Shown piece by piece: positions 1-5,546 of a DNA stretch of 5,844 bases. This DNA is from Flavipsychrobacter sp. (GTDB taxonomy: Bacteria > Bacteroidota > Bacteroidia > Chitinophagales > Chitinophagaceae), in assembly GCA_021156265.1 (NCBI GenBank), contig JAJNBR010000196.1, positions 1 to 5,844 on the forward strand, written 5' to 3'. The translations under genes were made by a program, and so were the position numbers. The notes below the pieces were generated by a model, which had not been told where the DNA came from, did not search any database, and worked only from the letters and a program-made list of their open reading frames with translations. Numbering within the stretch: position 1 is the first letter of the stretch; the number at the start of each line of letters is the position of its first letter.

Positions 1-2
1 AT

Positions 3-311
3 TATCTCACGGCTATTGATGGTTTAAAGCCCAATCCGAATTTGGGAACCTGTGCTGCAGTAGCTGCTACCGGAAATATGGTTATCACCCGCGACTTTTG
101 TGCCGACGATAAATGGGCTGAACTAAAACACCTGCCACTTGCCTTGGGCTTTTTGGGGGCCTGGAGTTTGCCCATTAAGAGTTCTGATGGAAAAGTACTG
201 GGCACCTTCGGTACTTACTTTCGCGAAAAACGGGAACCTTCGACTATAGAGATAGAACAAGTGCAAGTTCTTGCGGACACGGCTGCAAGAATTCTGACCG
301 GGACCCTTTAG
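3..311 (+). CDS. GAF domain-containing sensor protein, C-terminal end (5' truncated by window)
   Basis: The reading frame is open from the window edge (first full codon at 3) to TAG at 309-311, giving about 102 residues. The translation resembles the second half of the GAF domains found in PAS/GAF sensor kinases and regulators: an AIDGLKPNPNLGTC segment, then VITRDFCADDKWAEL, then GFLGAWSLPIKSSDGKVLGTFGTY, and a final amphipathic helix (IEIEQVQVLADTAARIL). GAF domains bind small ligands or mediate signalling contacts in the cytoplasm; the ligand cannot be told from this fragment. The protein stops right after the GAF helix, so no histidine-kinase, GGDEF or other output domain follows. Any output or PAS module must lie upstream, outside the window. 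The true start is not visible, and the TTG at 42 lies inside the domain and is not a credible start. GAF identity is fairly sure; the full protein type is unknown. Confidence 0.8.
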   Translation, partial: YLTAIDGLKPNPNLGTCAAVAATGNMVITRDFCADDKWAELKHLPLALGFLGAWSLPIKSSDGKVLGTFGTYFREKREPSTIEIEQVQVLADTAARILTGTL

Positions 312-342
312 TTATTAAATCTTCATAGCTCATATAAGTCTC

Positions 343-372
343 CGCCTAGAGGAACAGCCACGCCTCTATGCG
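343..372 (+). terminator. Hairpin downstream of the GAF gene, possible terminator
   Basis: TAGAGG (347-352) pairs with CCTCTA (363-368) around a 10-nt loop. After one C/T mismatch (346/369), CGC at 343-345 pairs with GCG at 370-372, giving nine base pairs in all. It starts 31 nt after the GAF stop codon, where a terminator would be expected. There is no run of T after the stem, so it is not a classic intrinsic terminator and may act only as a 3'-end stabiliser. Confidence 0.35.
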
Positions 373-406
373 TGTATTCATCGTGCAATACCTCACCAAT
401 GAATCA

Positions 407-437
407 TTGGACAAATGAACAAAATATTGTATTTTTG
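407..437 (+). promoter_or_regulatory. Candidate Bacteroidota sigma-A promoter (TTG-N20-TAnnTTTG)
   Basis: TTG at 407-409 is followed, after a 20-nt spacer, by TATTTTTG at 430-437, which matches the Bacteroidota -7 consensus TAnnTTTG. The spacing fits the known -33/-7 arrangement of this phylum. Transcription would start near 443-445 and give glyA a leader of about 240 nt, or it could drive the small ORF at 458. Motif and spacing are seen directly; use as a promoter is inferred. Confidence 0.4.
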
Positions 438-457
438 TATTTATAAAATATAGTAAA

Positions 458-568
458 ATGACCCGTTCCTGTGTCACTCAACCTGCCCTCCTGTTACCGC
501 AACACCACTTTGCGATTCAAAACAACCCCAAATCGACAACAAACGACAACAAAAAAGGGCGATTTTGA
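458..568 (+). CDS. Marginal 36-codon ORF in the glyA upstream region
   Basis: ATG at 458 opens a 36-codon frame ending with TGA at 566-568. The product begins MTRSCVTQPALLLPQHHF and ends in a polar Asn/Lys/Thr tail. It lies about 14 nt after the predicted start of the promoter candidate at 407-437 and has an A-rich stretch but no Shine-Dalgarno before it. It matches no family I recognise, has no membrane segment, and crosses a 10-bp tandem duplication out of register. It could be a leader peptide or, more likely, a chance ORF. Confidence 0.15.
   Translation: MTRSCVTQPALLLPQHHFAIQNNPKSTTNDNKKGRF
534..553 (+). repeat. Perfect 10-bp tandem duplication
   Basis: CGACAACAAA occurs twice back to back (534-543 and 544-553), followed by further A residues. 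It lies in the non-coding leader upstream of glyA. It may be a simple slippage product; no regulator is known to me for this unit. Confidence 0.8.
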
Positions 569-655
569 CAGTGTTCGCGCAAAAAACAAACAAAAAAAAC
601 AACACATATACAAACCCACCATTCATCCACTATACATATTTCACCCCTAAATCAC

Positions 656-663
656 TACTTTGC
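656..663 (+). promoter_or_regulatory. -7-like box immediately upstream of glyA
   Basis: TACTTTGC ends 18 nt before the glyA ATG. It resembles the Bacteroidota TAnnTTTG(C) element but has one base fewer between TA and TTTG. No TTTG or TTG -33 element is visible 19-21 nt upstream. If used, the leader would be only 10-15 nt, with no Shine-Dalgarno. The A-rich run at 581-600 could help polymerase binding. It is an alternative to the promoter at 407-437. Confidence 0.4.
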
Positions 664-681
664 AACCCGAAATTTAGATAC

Positions 682-1959
682 ATGCAACGCGATACCGCCA
701 TATTTGAACTGATACATGAAGAAATGCAGCGCCAGCGCCGCGGCCTGGAGCTTATAGCTTCTGAGAACTTTACAAGCATGCAGGTAATGCAGGCTATGGG
801 TAATGTGATGACCAATAAATATGCTGAGGGCTACCCCGGCCGCCGCTATTATGGTGGCTGCGAAGTAGTAGACAAAAGTGAACAACTGGCCATCGACCGT
901 ATCAAACAGGTATTCGGCGTTGACTATGCAAACGTACAGCCGCACAGTGGTGCCCAGGCAAATGCTGCAGTAATGCTAGCCTGCCTGCAACCGGGCGATA
1001 CCATCCTCGGCCTCGACCTGAGCATGGGCGGTCACCTGACGCACGGTTCGCCGGTCAATTTTTCCGGCAAATTGTACAACCCCGTTTTCTATGGTGTAAG
1101 AAAAGAGGACGGCTTAATAGACTATGACCACCTGGAAAAACAGGCGCTCGAACATAAACCTAAAATGATCATCTGCGGCGCATCTGCCTATAGCCGCGAC
1201 TGGGACTATGCCCGCATCCGTGCTGTTGCTGATAAAATAGGCGCCCTGGTGATGGCAGACATCGCCCACCCGGCAGGCCTGATAGCCAAAGGCCACCTGA
1301 AAAGCCCGTTCGAGCATTGCCATTTCGTGACCAGCACCACGCACAAGACCCTGCGCGGTCCCCGTGGCGGTATCATCCTAATGAAAAAGGACTTTGAAAA
1401 CCCATGGGGCCTGAAGGCTCCAAAGGGTGAGATCCGCATGATGAGCGCGCTGATAGACCTGGCCGTTTTCCCCGGTACACAGGGCGGCCCGCTGGAGCAT
1501 GTCATCGCGGCCAAAGCTGTTTCGTTCTTCGAGATATTGCAGGATGAGTACGCAGACTATACGAAGCAAGTCATCAAAAACGCACAGGCTATTTCCAAAG
1601 CTTTCCTCGATAAAGGATACAATATAGTATCAGGCGGAACCGACAACCACCTCCTGCTCATCGATCTTCGCAACAAAGGCATCAGCGGTAAAAAAGCCGA
1701 GAACACCTTGGTCCAGGCAGACATTACCCTGAACAAGAACATGGTGCCTTTCGACGACAAATCGCCGTTCGTCACCTCGGGTATCCGCGTGGGCGTGCCC
1801 GCAGTTACTACCCGCGGACTGAAAGAGGAACACATGCAGCAAATAGCTGACTGGCTGGATAAAGTGCTGATGGCCCCTGATAACAATGATGTTATAGATA
1901 GTGTTAAAAACGAAGTGAACGAGTTTATGAAAGGCTTCCCGCTTTACCCCGAGTGGTAG
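682..1959 (+). CDS. glyA: Serine hydroxymethyltransferase
   Basis: This cytoplasmic PLP enzyme interconverts serine and glycine with transfer of the hydroxymethyl group to tetrahydrofolate, the main source of one-carbon units. The 425-residue product is full length for bacterial SHMT (about 415-430). Landmarks run in family order: LELIASENF (22-30), NKYAEGYPGRRYYGGCEVVD with the catalytic Glu49 (45-64), SGAQANAAV (89-97), GGHLTHGSPVNFSGK (116-130), DIAHPAGL with Asp193 and His196, TSTTHKTLRGPRGG with PLP-lysine Lys222, and TSGIRVG with carboxylate-binding Arg369. The segment MMSALIDLAVFPGTQGGPLEHVIAAKA (253-279) has the form I know from Bacteroidota. The ATG at 682 is chosen because MQRDTAIFELIHEE begins where SHMTs begin; the upstream in-frame extension is not conserved in type. 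The start has no Shine-Dalgarno. The gene stands alone between its own upstream region and a strong hairpin, so it is probably monocistronic. Confidence 0.98.
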   Translation: MQRDTAIFELIHEEMQRQRRGLELIASENFTSMQVMQAMGNVMTNKYAEGYPGRRYYGGCEVVDKSEQLAIDRIKQVFGVDYANVQPHSGAQANAAVMLACLQPGDTILGLDLSMGGHLTHGSPVNFSGKLYNPVFYGVRKEDGLIDYDHLEKQALEHKPKMIICGASAYSRDWDYARIRAVADKIGALVMADIAHPAGLIAKGHLKSPFEHCHFVTSTTHKTLRGPRGGIILMKKDFENPWGLKAPKGEIRMMSALIDLAVFPGTQGGPLEHVIAAKAVSFFEILQDEYADYTKQVIKNAQAISKAFLDKGYNIVSGGTDNHLLLIDLRNKGISGKKAENTLVQADITLNKNMVPFDDKSPFVTSGIRVGVPAVTTRGLKEEHMQQIADWLDKVLMAPDNNDVIDSVKNEVNEFMKGFPLYPEW

Positions 1960-2001
1960 GCTTACAGATCCGGGGACAGTTACCATATCTTTAACATGGT
2001 T

Positions 2002-2040
2002 GGCGGTATTTTTGCTGTATTATGCAGTAAGAATACCGCC
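2002..2040 (+). terminator. Long hairpin after glyA, probable terminator
   Basis: GGCGGTATT (2002-2010) pairs perfectly with AATACCGCC (2032-2040). The pairing continues inward with three G-T wobbles (2011/2031, 2014/2028, 2018/2024) to a 3-nt loop at 2020-2022, giving an 18-bp stem with no unpaired base. TTAATAATAAATA follows on the + side, an AT-rich but not pure T tail. It begins 43 nt after the glyA stop codon and before the next gene, which fits a terminator for glyA. The left arm also contains TATTTTTG (2007-2014), a match to the -7 promoter consensus. Confidence 0.7.
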
Positions 2041-2075
2041 TTAATAATAAATAGGTATAATCGATCACTAAAAGA

Positions 2076-2091
2076 CCGGTTACGATACCGG
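2076..2091 (+). promoter_or_regulatory. Small hairpin next to the RBS of the 752-aa gene
   Basis: CCGGT (2076-2080) pairs with ACCGG (2087-2091) around a 6-nt loop. The stem ends one base before the AAGGA of the ribosome binding site, so it could affect access to it. Five base pairs is short and the arrangement may be chance. Confidence 0.3.
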
Positions 2092-2092
2092 C

Positions 2093-2097
2093 AAGGA
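2093..2097 (+). promoter_or_regulatory. Ribosome binding site (AAGGA)
   Basis: AAGGA lies 7 nt before the ATG at 2105. It is the only clear Shine-Dalgarno in the window and supports 2105 as the start rather than the later ATG at codon 8. Confidence 0.65.
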
Positions 2098-2104
2098 ACA
2101 AACT

Positions 2105-4363
2105 ATGTTAAGGATCACATGGCGCATGCTAGGGCTGCTAATTTTAATGCTGTCCCTCACACACTACGACGCTTTAGCCCAGGGAAGGAGAAAGAAAAAA
2201 CAGGCAAAGAAAGAGTTCAGTATCTACGATGTTGATACACTCATAGCTCCAATTCCACGGCAGACGCAGTACATACACGGCAAAATAGACGATGAGCAGA
2301 AAAAGGCCGATGTGTCAGACGGGAGAGTAAATGGAATTATTATCTACTCTGAGGATGACACCGCAGCCAACAATGCGATCACTAAAGCTATACTAAAGGA
2401 TATCGACCACTACCAGGTCATGATCGAGAACCTGCCGGCCAATGACCTGGACCCGGCACGTATGATCCAGGTCAAGATCGGCTACCTGAACGCGCTATGG
2501 GAAATGCTACGCAAATATAACTCGCGGGTAAACGCAGATCCCTACCATTACCGCCGCGTTGTAAACAACATGCGCGATCTGATCATCGCCAAACATGAAG
2601 GCAAGTCATTGCAGTTCGTCAAGAGTAACGTGAACATCTATACACTCGAGAACGTGCGCCTGTTGTTCGAAGACGGGTCGGAAGAAGTGGCCTACGTTTA
2701 TACCGAAATGGGCACACGCGAGCCGAAGCTGCTCATCAGGCGCCTGCCGGAGTTTGCTAAGGAGTCGTATGCCGACGCCACCATCGCCGCTGCTGCCAGG
2801 GTAGTTCCACAAGAGGTGTACAACTTTGCCTCGTCTACCAACTATACCTTGAGCAGTGCAGTTCGCCGCAGCAAGGATCCGCTGGTGCAAACGATAGTGC
2901 GTATCGCCAATGAGTCAAAATCGCCACTTAAGGCGATGCCGTTCCTGAGTGATATTCATAACGGCAGGAAAACCATAGCTGAAATAGACCAGATAACTGC
3001 AGACCAGGACCTATTCTTTCAGAACCTTGTGAGGCTGAAGATCCAGAACGAACAATTGGGTGGCGACAGCTACACCGACGAACTCAAATACCGCGGACTT
3101 AAATATGTCCGTACCATGAACGAGCTGCACGACTCTCCCGACCCCGTGAGATTCAAATGTATCGACGGCTTTGCGCCCGAAGCATTATATTTTATTATGG
3201 TGTACAGCGCCGATGAGATCTATACTTCCAGCTTCCTGGGTACCTTCAAAAGAATGCTGGAGCGTATGGCTCCGCGTTCCGGCGATCAGATGCTGGACAC
3301 CGTCCATCGCGACCGTTTCCGTACGTTCATACGCATGTGCGCTGGCTATAATACGTTGAACACTTTCCTGGCTACCATGACTCCTGAGCACAAAACGGGT
3401 TTAATGAAGGATTTCATTGCCGGTCTGGAGAATGGCAAGGAAGACGATTTGGAAGATGCGGTGGACGTAGCAGACGCATTTGGCAGCATAGATGACCCGG
3501 AACTTTCTAACTTTCTGAAACAGCAGGTAAAAGACAATTACGAGAACGCCTTTAGTAAGCGTAGCAGGAAAGGGATCATAGTTTATGGCCTGCTTTCTAC
3601 CCTGTTTGAAGGAGCAAAAGGCTCTACCGAAGAAGAAGCTATCCGCCAGTCGCAGCTTCTCGATCTGCCGCCCATCAACCTGGTGCAGAATAAGAATCTG
3701 GCTATTGGCGGCGATAATGGGACTGTATATCAACAGTTCTTCTTCTATGGCGATGAGGATGGTATCAATTCCTACCGCAGCTTCCTGGGTAACTTTAAAG
3801 ACGGAAAGTGGAAGGTAACCAACAGCCAGTACTGGTCAACTATTACCTCGACCAGCGGCAAGCCGGTGACCATCTACGCCAACTTACCCCTGAAAGAACC
3901 TGAAGATGAGACCGCCCAGCAAAAGCTGGCTGAGTTCCTGGCGGAGAAGAATATTCACCCGACCATCGTGGTGCACCGTGGTCACAGCTACCACCTGCCC
4001 GTGACGTTGGACCGGCTGCAGAAAGAAACCCGGATCGTTGTATTGGGGTCTTGCGGTGGTTACCACAACCTGGCTACGGTACTCAACTCGTCGCCCGATG
4101 CGCATATCATTTCGTCCAAACAGGTGGGCGCCATGAACATTAACGAGCCGATCATCAAGGCCATTAACGACCAGTTGCTGGCCGGCAAAAACGTTAACTG
4201 GATTACGACCTGGAAAGACCTGGAAACCCATTTCTCCGGCAAAAAGAACAGCCACCTCAAAGAACTATTCGATGATTATGTGCCCCCACACAAAAACCTC
4301 GGGGCCATCTTTATCAAGGCATATCGCAAGCAGTTTAACGCCAGCGAAGACGACGACGCCTAA
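2105..4363 (+). CDS. Exported 752-aa protein of unknown function with a putative caspase-like C-terminal domain
   Basis: I do not recognise a named family for the whole protein. Residues 1-25 form a Sec signal peptide: basic start (MLRITWR), hydrophobic core LGLLILMLSL, and an ALA|Q type I cleavage site at 25/26. A very basic patch, RRKKKQAKK (28-36), follows. Residues ~85-520 are mostly predicted helical and polar, with no transmembrane segment. Residues ~530-752 look like an alpha/beta domain with strands at YQQFFFYG (542-549), PVTIYAN (587-593), PTIVVHRGHSYH (619-630), TRIVVLGSCGGY (642-653) and AHIISS (666-671), separated by helices. A His (624 or 627) at the end of the third strand and Cys650 at the end of the fourth match the layout of clan CD cysteine peptidases (caspase, gingipain, CHAT). 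The 23-26 residue His-Cys gap is shorter than usual, so a catalytically dead or divergent relative is possible. The product is probably periplasmic or secreted. No T9SS or lipoprotein signal was seen. Confidence 0.9.
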   Translation: MLRITWRMLGLLILMLSLTHYDALAQGRRKKKQAKKEFSIYDVDTLIAPIPRQTQYIHGKIDDEQKKADVSDGRVNGIIIYSEDDTAANNAITKAILKDIDHYQVMIENLPANDLDPARMIQVKIGYLNALWEMLRKYNSRVNADPYHYRRVVNNMRDLIIAKHEGKSLQFVKSNVNIYTLENVRLLFEDGSEEVAYVYTEMGTREPKLLIRRLPEFAKESYADATIAAAARVVPQEVYNFASSTNYTLSSAVRRSKDPLVQTIVRIANESKSPLKAMPFLSDIHNGRKTIAEIDQITADQDLFFQNLVRLKIQNEQLGGDSYTDELKYRGLKYVRTMNELHDSPDPVRFKCIDGFAPEALYFIMVYSADEIYTSSFLGTFKRMLERMAPRSGDQMLDTVHRDRFRTFIRMCAGYNTLNTFLATMTPEHKTGLMKDFIAGLENGKEDDLEDAVDVADAFGSIDDPELSNFLKQQVKDNYENAFSKRSRKGIIVYGLLSTLFEGAKGSTEEEAIRQSQLLDLPPINLVQNKNLAIGGDNGTVYQQFFFYGDEDGINSYRSFLGNFKDGKWKVTNSQYWSTITSTSGKPVTIYANLPLKEPEDETAQQKLAEFLAEKNIHPTIVVHRGHSYHLPVTLDRLQKETRIVVLGSCGGYHNLATVLNSSPDAHIISSKQVGAMNINEPIIKAINDQLLAGKNVNWITTWKDLETHFSGKKNSHLKELFDDYVPPHKNLGAIFIKAYRKQFNASEDDDA

Positions 4364-5217
4364 CCTTCCAGCACGAACTGGTGGATCATCCGATTCACCA
4401 GTTCGGCTTTTTCTATCTGCACAAAATGGCCTGCGCCAGGCACCATCTCAAGTTTTGCTTTAGGTATTTTAGACGACCCTGAAACGGCTATATTTTCAGT
4501 AGAAGTAAAATGGATTAACCTATTGGGAATCAGCGCATCATGTTCTCCAAATAACACAAGTGTTTTCTGCTTAATTAAATGGAGGCGATCGACTACTGGT
4601 TCATGCAGCATACCATATATGCACCCATCTATCATCTTCCTGTACTCTTTGCCCGGGTAGCCCTTCAATAGCTCTTTGAGCTCATTCACAATCCGCACCG
4701 CTTCAGGTTGCTGGTGGTAAAAGCCCATAAGGACCGAGCTGGCTATACTGTCCTCTGCCGACGAGAACAGGTCAGCTACCCGAAGAGCCGACATATAAGT
4801 GCTTCGCTCAAAAGCAGTAAATGTCTCGAAGCCGGCGGGCGCACAAAGTACCAGCTTGGCGGCGCAGTCAGTATGCTTGATCGCGAGATCGAGAACAACC
4901 TGGCCACCCATAGAATGACCTACTAAAACCACATTCGTTAGCTGAAGCTTTTGTATAAACTCGAGCACACTGGCCGAAAAGAAGCTAATGCCGTACGGGT
5001 ATTCTCCGCGATCGGAAAAGCCATTACCTGGAAGGTCTAATGCAATACATCTAAAGTATTGCTTTAGATAGTCAACATTATACCTCCAGCTTAAAGCATA
5101 AGTACCTAATCCATGGATAAACAGTAAAGTATGAGTTCCCTGGCCCTCGTCGATATAAGCGACGGTACTGTCATTCGATAACTGTAGCTTCCTTGTCTTG
5201 TAGTTGTTTGGGGCCAT
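4360..5217 (-). CDS. Alpha/beta hydrolase (esterase/lipase-like)
   Basis: The 285-residue product is a complete cytoplasmic alpha/beta-hydrolase fold-1 protein of usual length. Family landmarks appear in order: the oxyanion-hole motif FIHGLG (33-38), the conserved turn DLPGNGFSD (61-69), the nucleophile elbow GHSMGG with Ser102, a helical cap at ~130-205, the acid strand LVLFGEHD with Asp227, and the catalytic histidine in GAGHF (His264). The triad Ser102-Asp227-His264 is intact, so it should hydrolyse an ester, thioester or C-C bond. The cap does not identify the substrate, so no gene symbol is given. No signal peptide is present. The start at 5217 gives a short N-terminus before the first strand, with only a weak AAGAAG-type RBS. 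Its TAG stop interlocks with the TAA of the convergent 752-aa gene, a 4-nt overlap, so no separate terminator lies between them. Confidence 0.93.
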   Translation of the reverse strand: MAPNNYKTRKLQLSNDSTVAYIDEGQGTHTLLFIHGLGTYALSWRYNVDYLKQYFRCIALDLPGNGFSDRGEYPYGISFFSASVLEFIQKLQLTNVVLVGHSMGGQVVLDLAIKHTDCAAKLVLCAPAGFETFTAFERSTYMSALRVADLFSSAEDSIASSVLMGFYHQQPEAVRIVNELKELLKGYPGKEYRKMIDGCIYGMLHEPVVDRLHLIKQKTLVLFGEHDALIPNRLIHFTSTENIAVSGSSKIPKAKLEMVPGAGHFVQIEKAELVNRMIHQFVLEG

Positions 5218-5276
5218 ATCTTCTTGCGATCAACTTAGTGTATTATTTTCTACATCGTTCTTTCCATCCTCCAACC

Positions 5277-5291
5277 TAAAGTTTCACTTTA
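5277..5291. repeat. Short inverted repeat, possible operator
   Basis: TAAAGT and ACTTTA flank a 3-nt centre (TTC). It lies 60 nt upstream of the hydrolase start on the minus strand, where a regulator could bind, but the size is within chance for AT-rich DNA. Confidence 0.3.
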
Positions 5292-5334
5292 AGCTCATCT
5301 TCACCCTTGTACAATTTTAACTTGAATTATATTA

Positions 5335-5425
5335 TAGCCTTCCGGCGACAACAGCTCAGCCATAAATAGCAGAGTTTTACTTCGTAGTATAAACGAGCAG
5401 GTCTAATATACACCGGAAGCGGCTA
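5335..5425. repeat. Interrupted inverted repeat in the divergent intergenic region
   Basis: TAGCCTTCCGG (5335-5345) is complementary to CCGGAAGCGGCTA (5413-5425) over all 11 bases, with a 2-nt bulge (CG, 5420-5421, or the equivalent GC) in the right arm. The 67 nt in between have no strong stem of their own. It could form a structured RNA leader for the gene at 5547. Function is unknown. Confidence 0.35.
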
Positions 5426-5546
5426 TTCATCGGGGTTTGCTGCTGTCCGGCCTCATCTTGATGGCATACTCTTTACATTGTCTCGGCGGTAATGCGCAAT
5501 TCCAATTATTTATATCATCGCTTTTAATCTTTCAAAATTTCATCCT

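Larger units (their letters stand above)
312..681. other. Non-coding stretch between the GAF gene and glyA
   Basis: This 370-nt stretch has no convincing protein gene. In order it holds a hairpin (343-372), a Bacteroidota-type promoter candidate (407-437), a marginal 36-codon ORF (458-568), a perfect 10-bp tandem duplication (534-553), an A/C-rich run with no G (581-661) and a second -7-like box (656-663) just before glyA. The glyA frame stays open upstream to a TTG at 565, but that 39-codon extension (Lys/Asn/Thr/Pro-rich) has no counterpart in the SHMT family and is treated as non-coding. Confidence 0.75.
5218..5546. other. Divergent intergenic region between the hydrolase and the Gln/Gly-rich gene
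   Basis: This 329-nt stretch lies between two divergently transcribed genes and must hold the promoters for both. I see no exact TAnnTTTG box with a spaced -33 element on either strand; TAAG-TTG and TAGG-TTG like matches on the minus strand are one base short. It contains a 6-bp perfect inverted repeat (5277-5291) and a longer interrupted inverted repeat (5335-5425). A frame open from TTG 5437 across this region is an out-of-frame shadow of the following gene. Confidence 0.6.

Noticed and set aside
565..570. TTGACA, a -35-like hexamer upstream of glyA
   Set aside because: No TATAAT at the right spacing, and the motif type is wrong for the phylum.
565..681. In-frame N-terminal extension of glyA starting at TTG 565
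   Set aside because: The 39 extra codons are Lys/Asn/Thr/Pro-rich, unlike any SHMT N-terminus, and the family start matches MQRDTAIFELIHEE at 682.
2056..2061. TATAAT, a perfect E. coli-type -10 box before the 752-aa gene
   Set aside because: There is no TTGACA-like element 17 nt upstream, and Bacteroidota primary sigma factor does not use this consensus; likely chance in AT-rich DNA.
1996..2235. 79-codon frame on the + strand overlapping the start of the 752-aa gene
   Set aside because: It runs through the terminator hairpin and out of frame over the signal peptide of a clear gene; no protein-like features.
3884..4255. Long antisense frame (123 codons) opposite the C-terminal domain of the 752-aa gene
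   Set aside because: Antisense shadow of a well-supported coding frame, with no start signal or recognisable motif.
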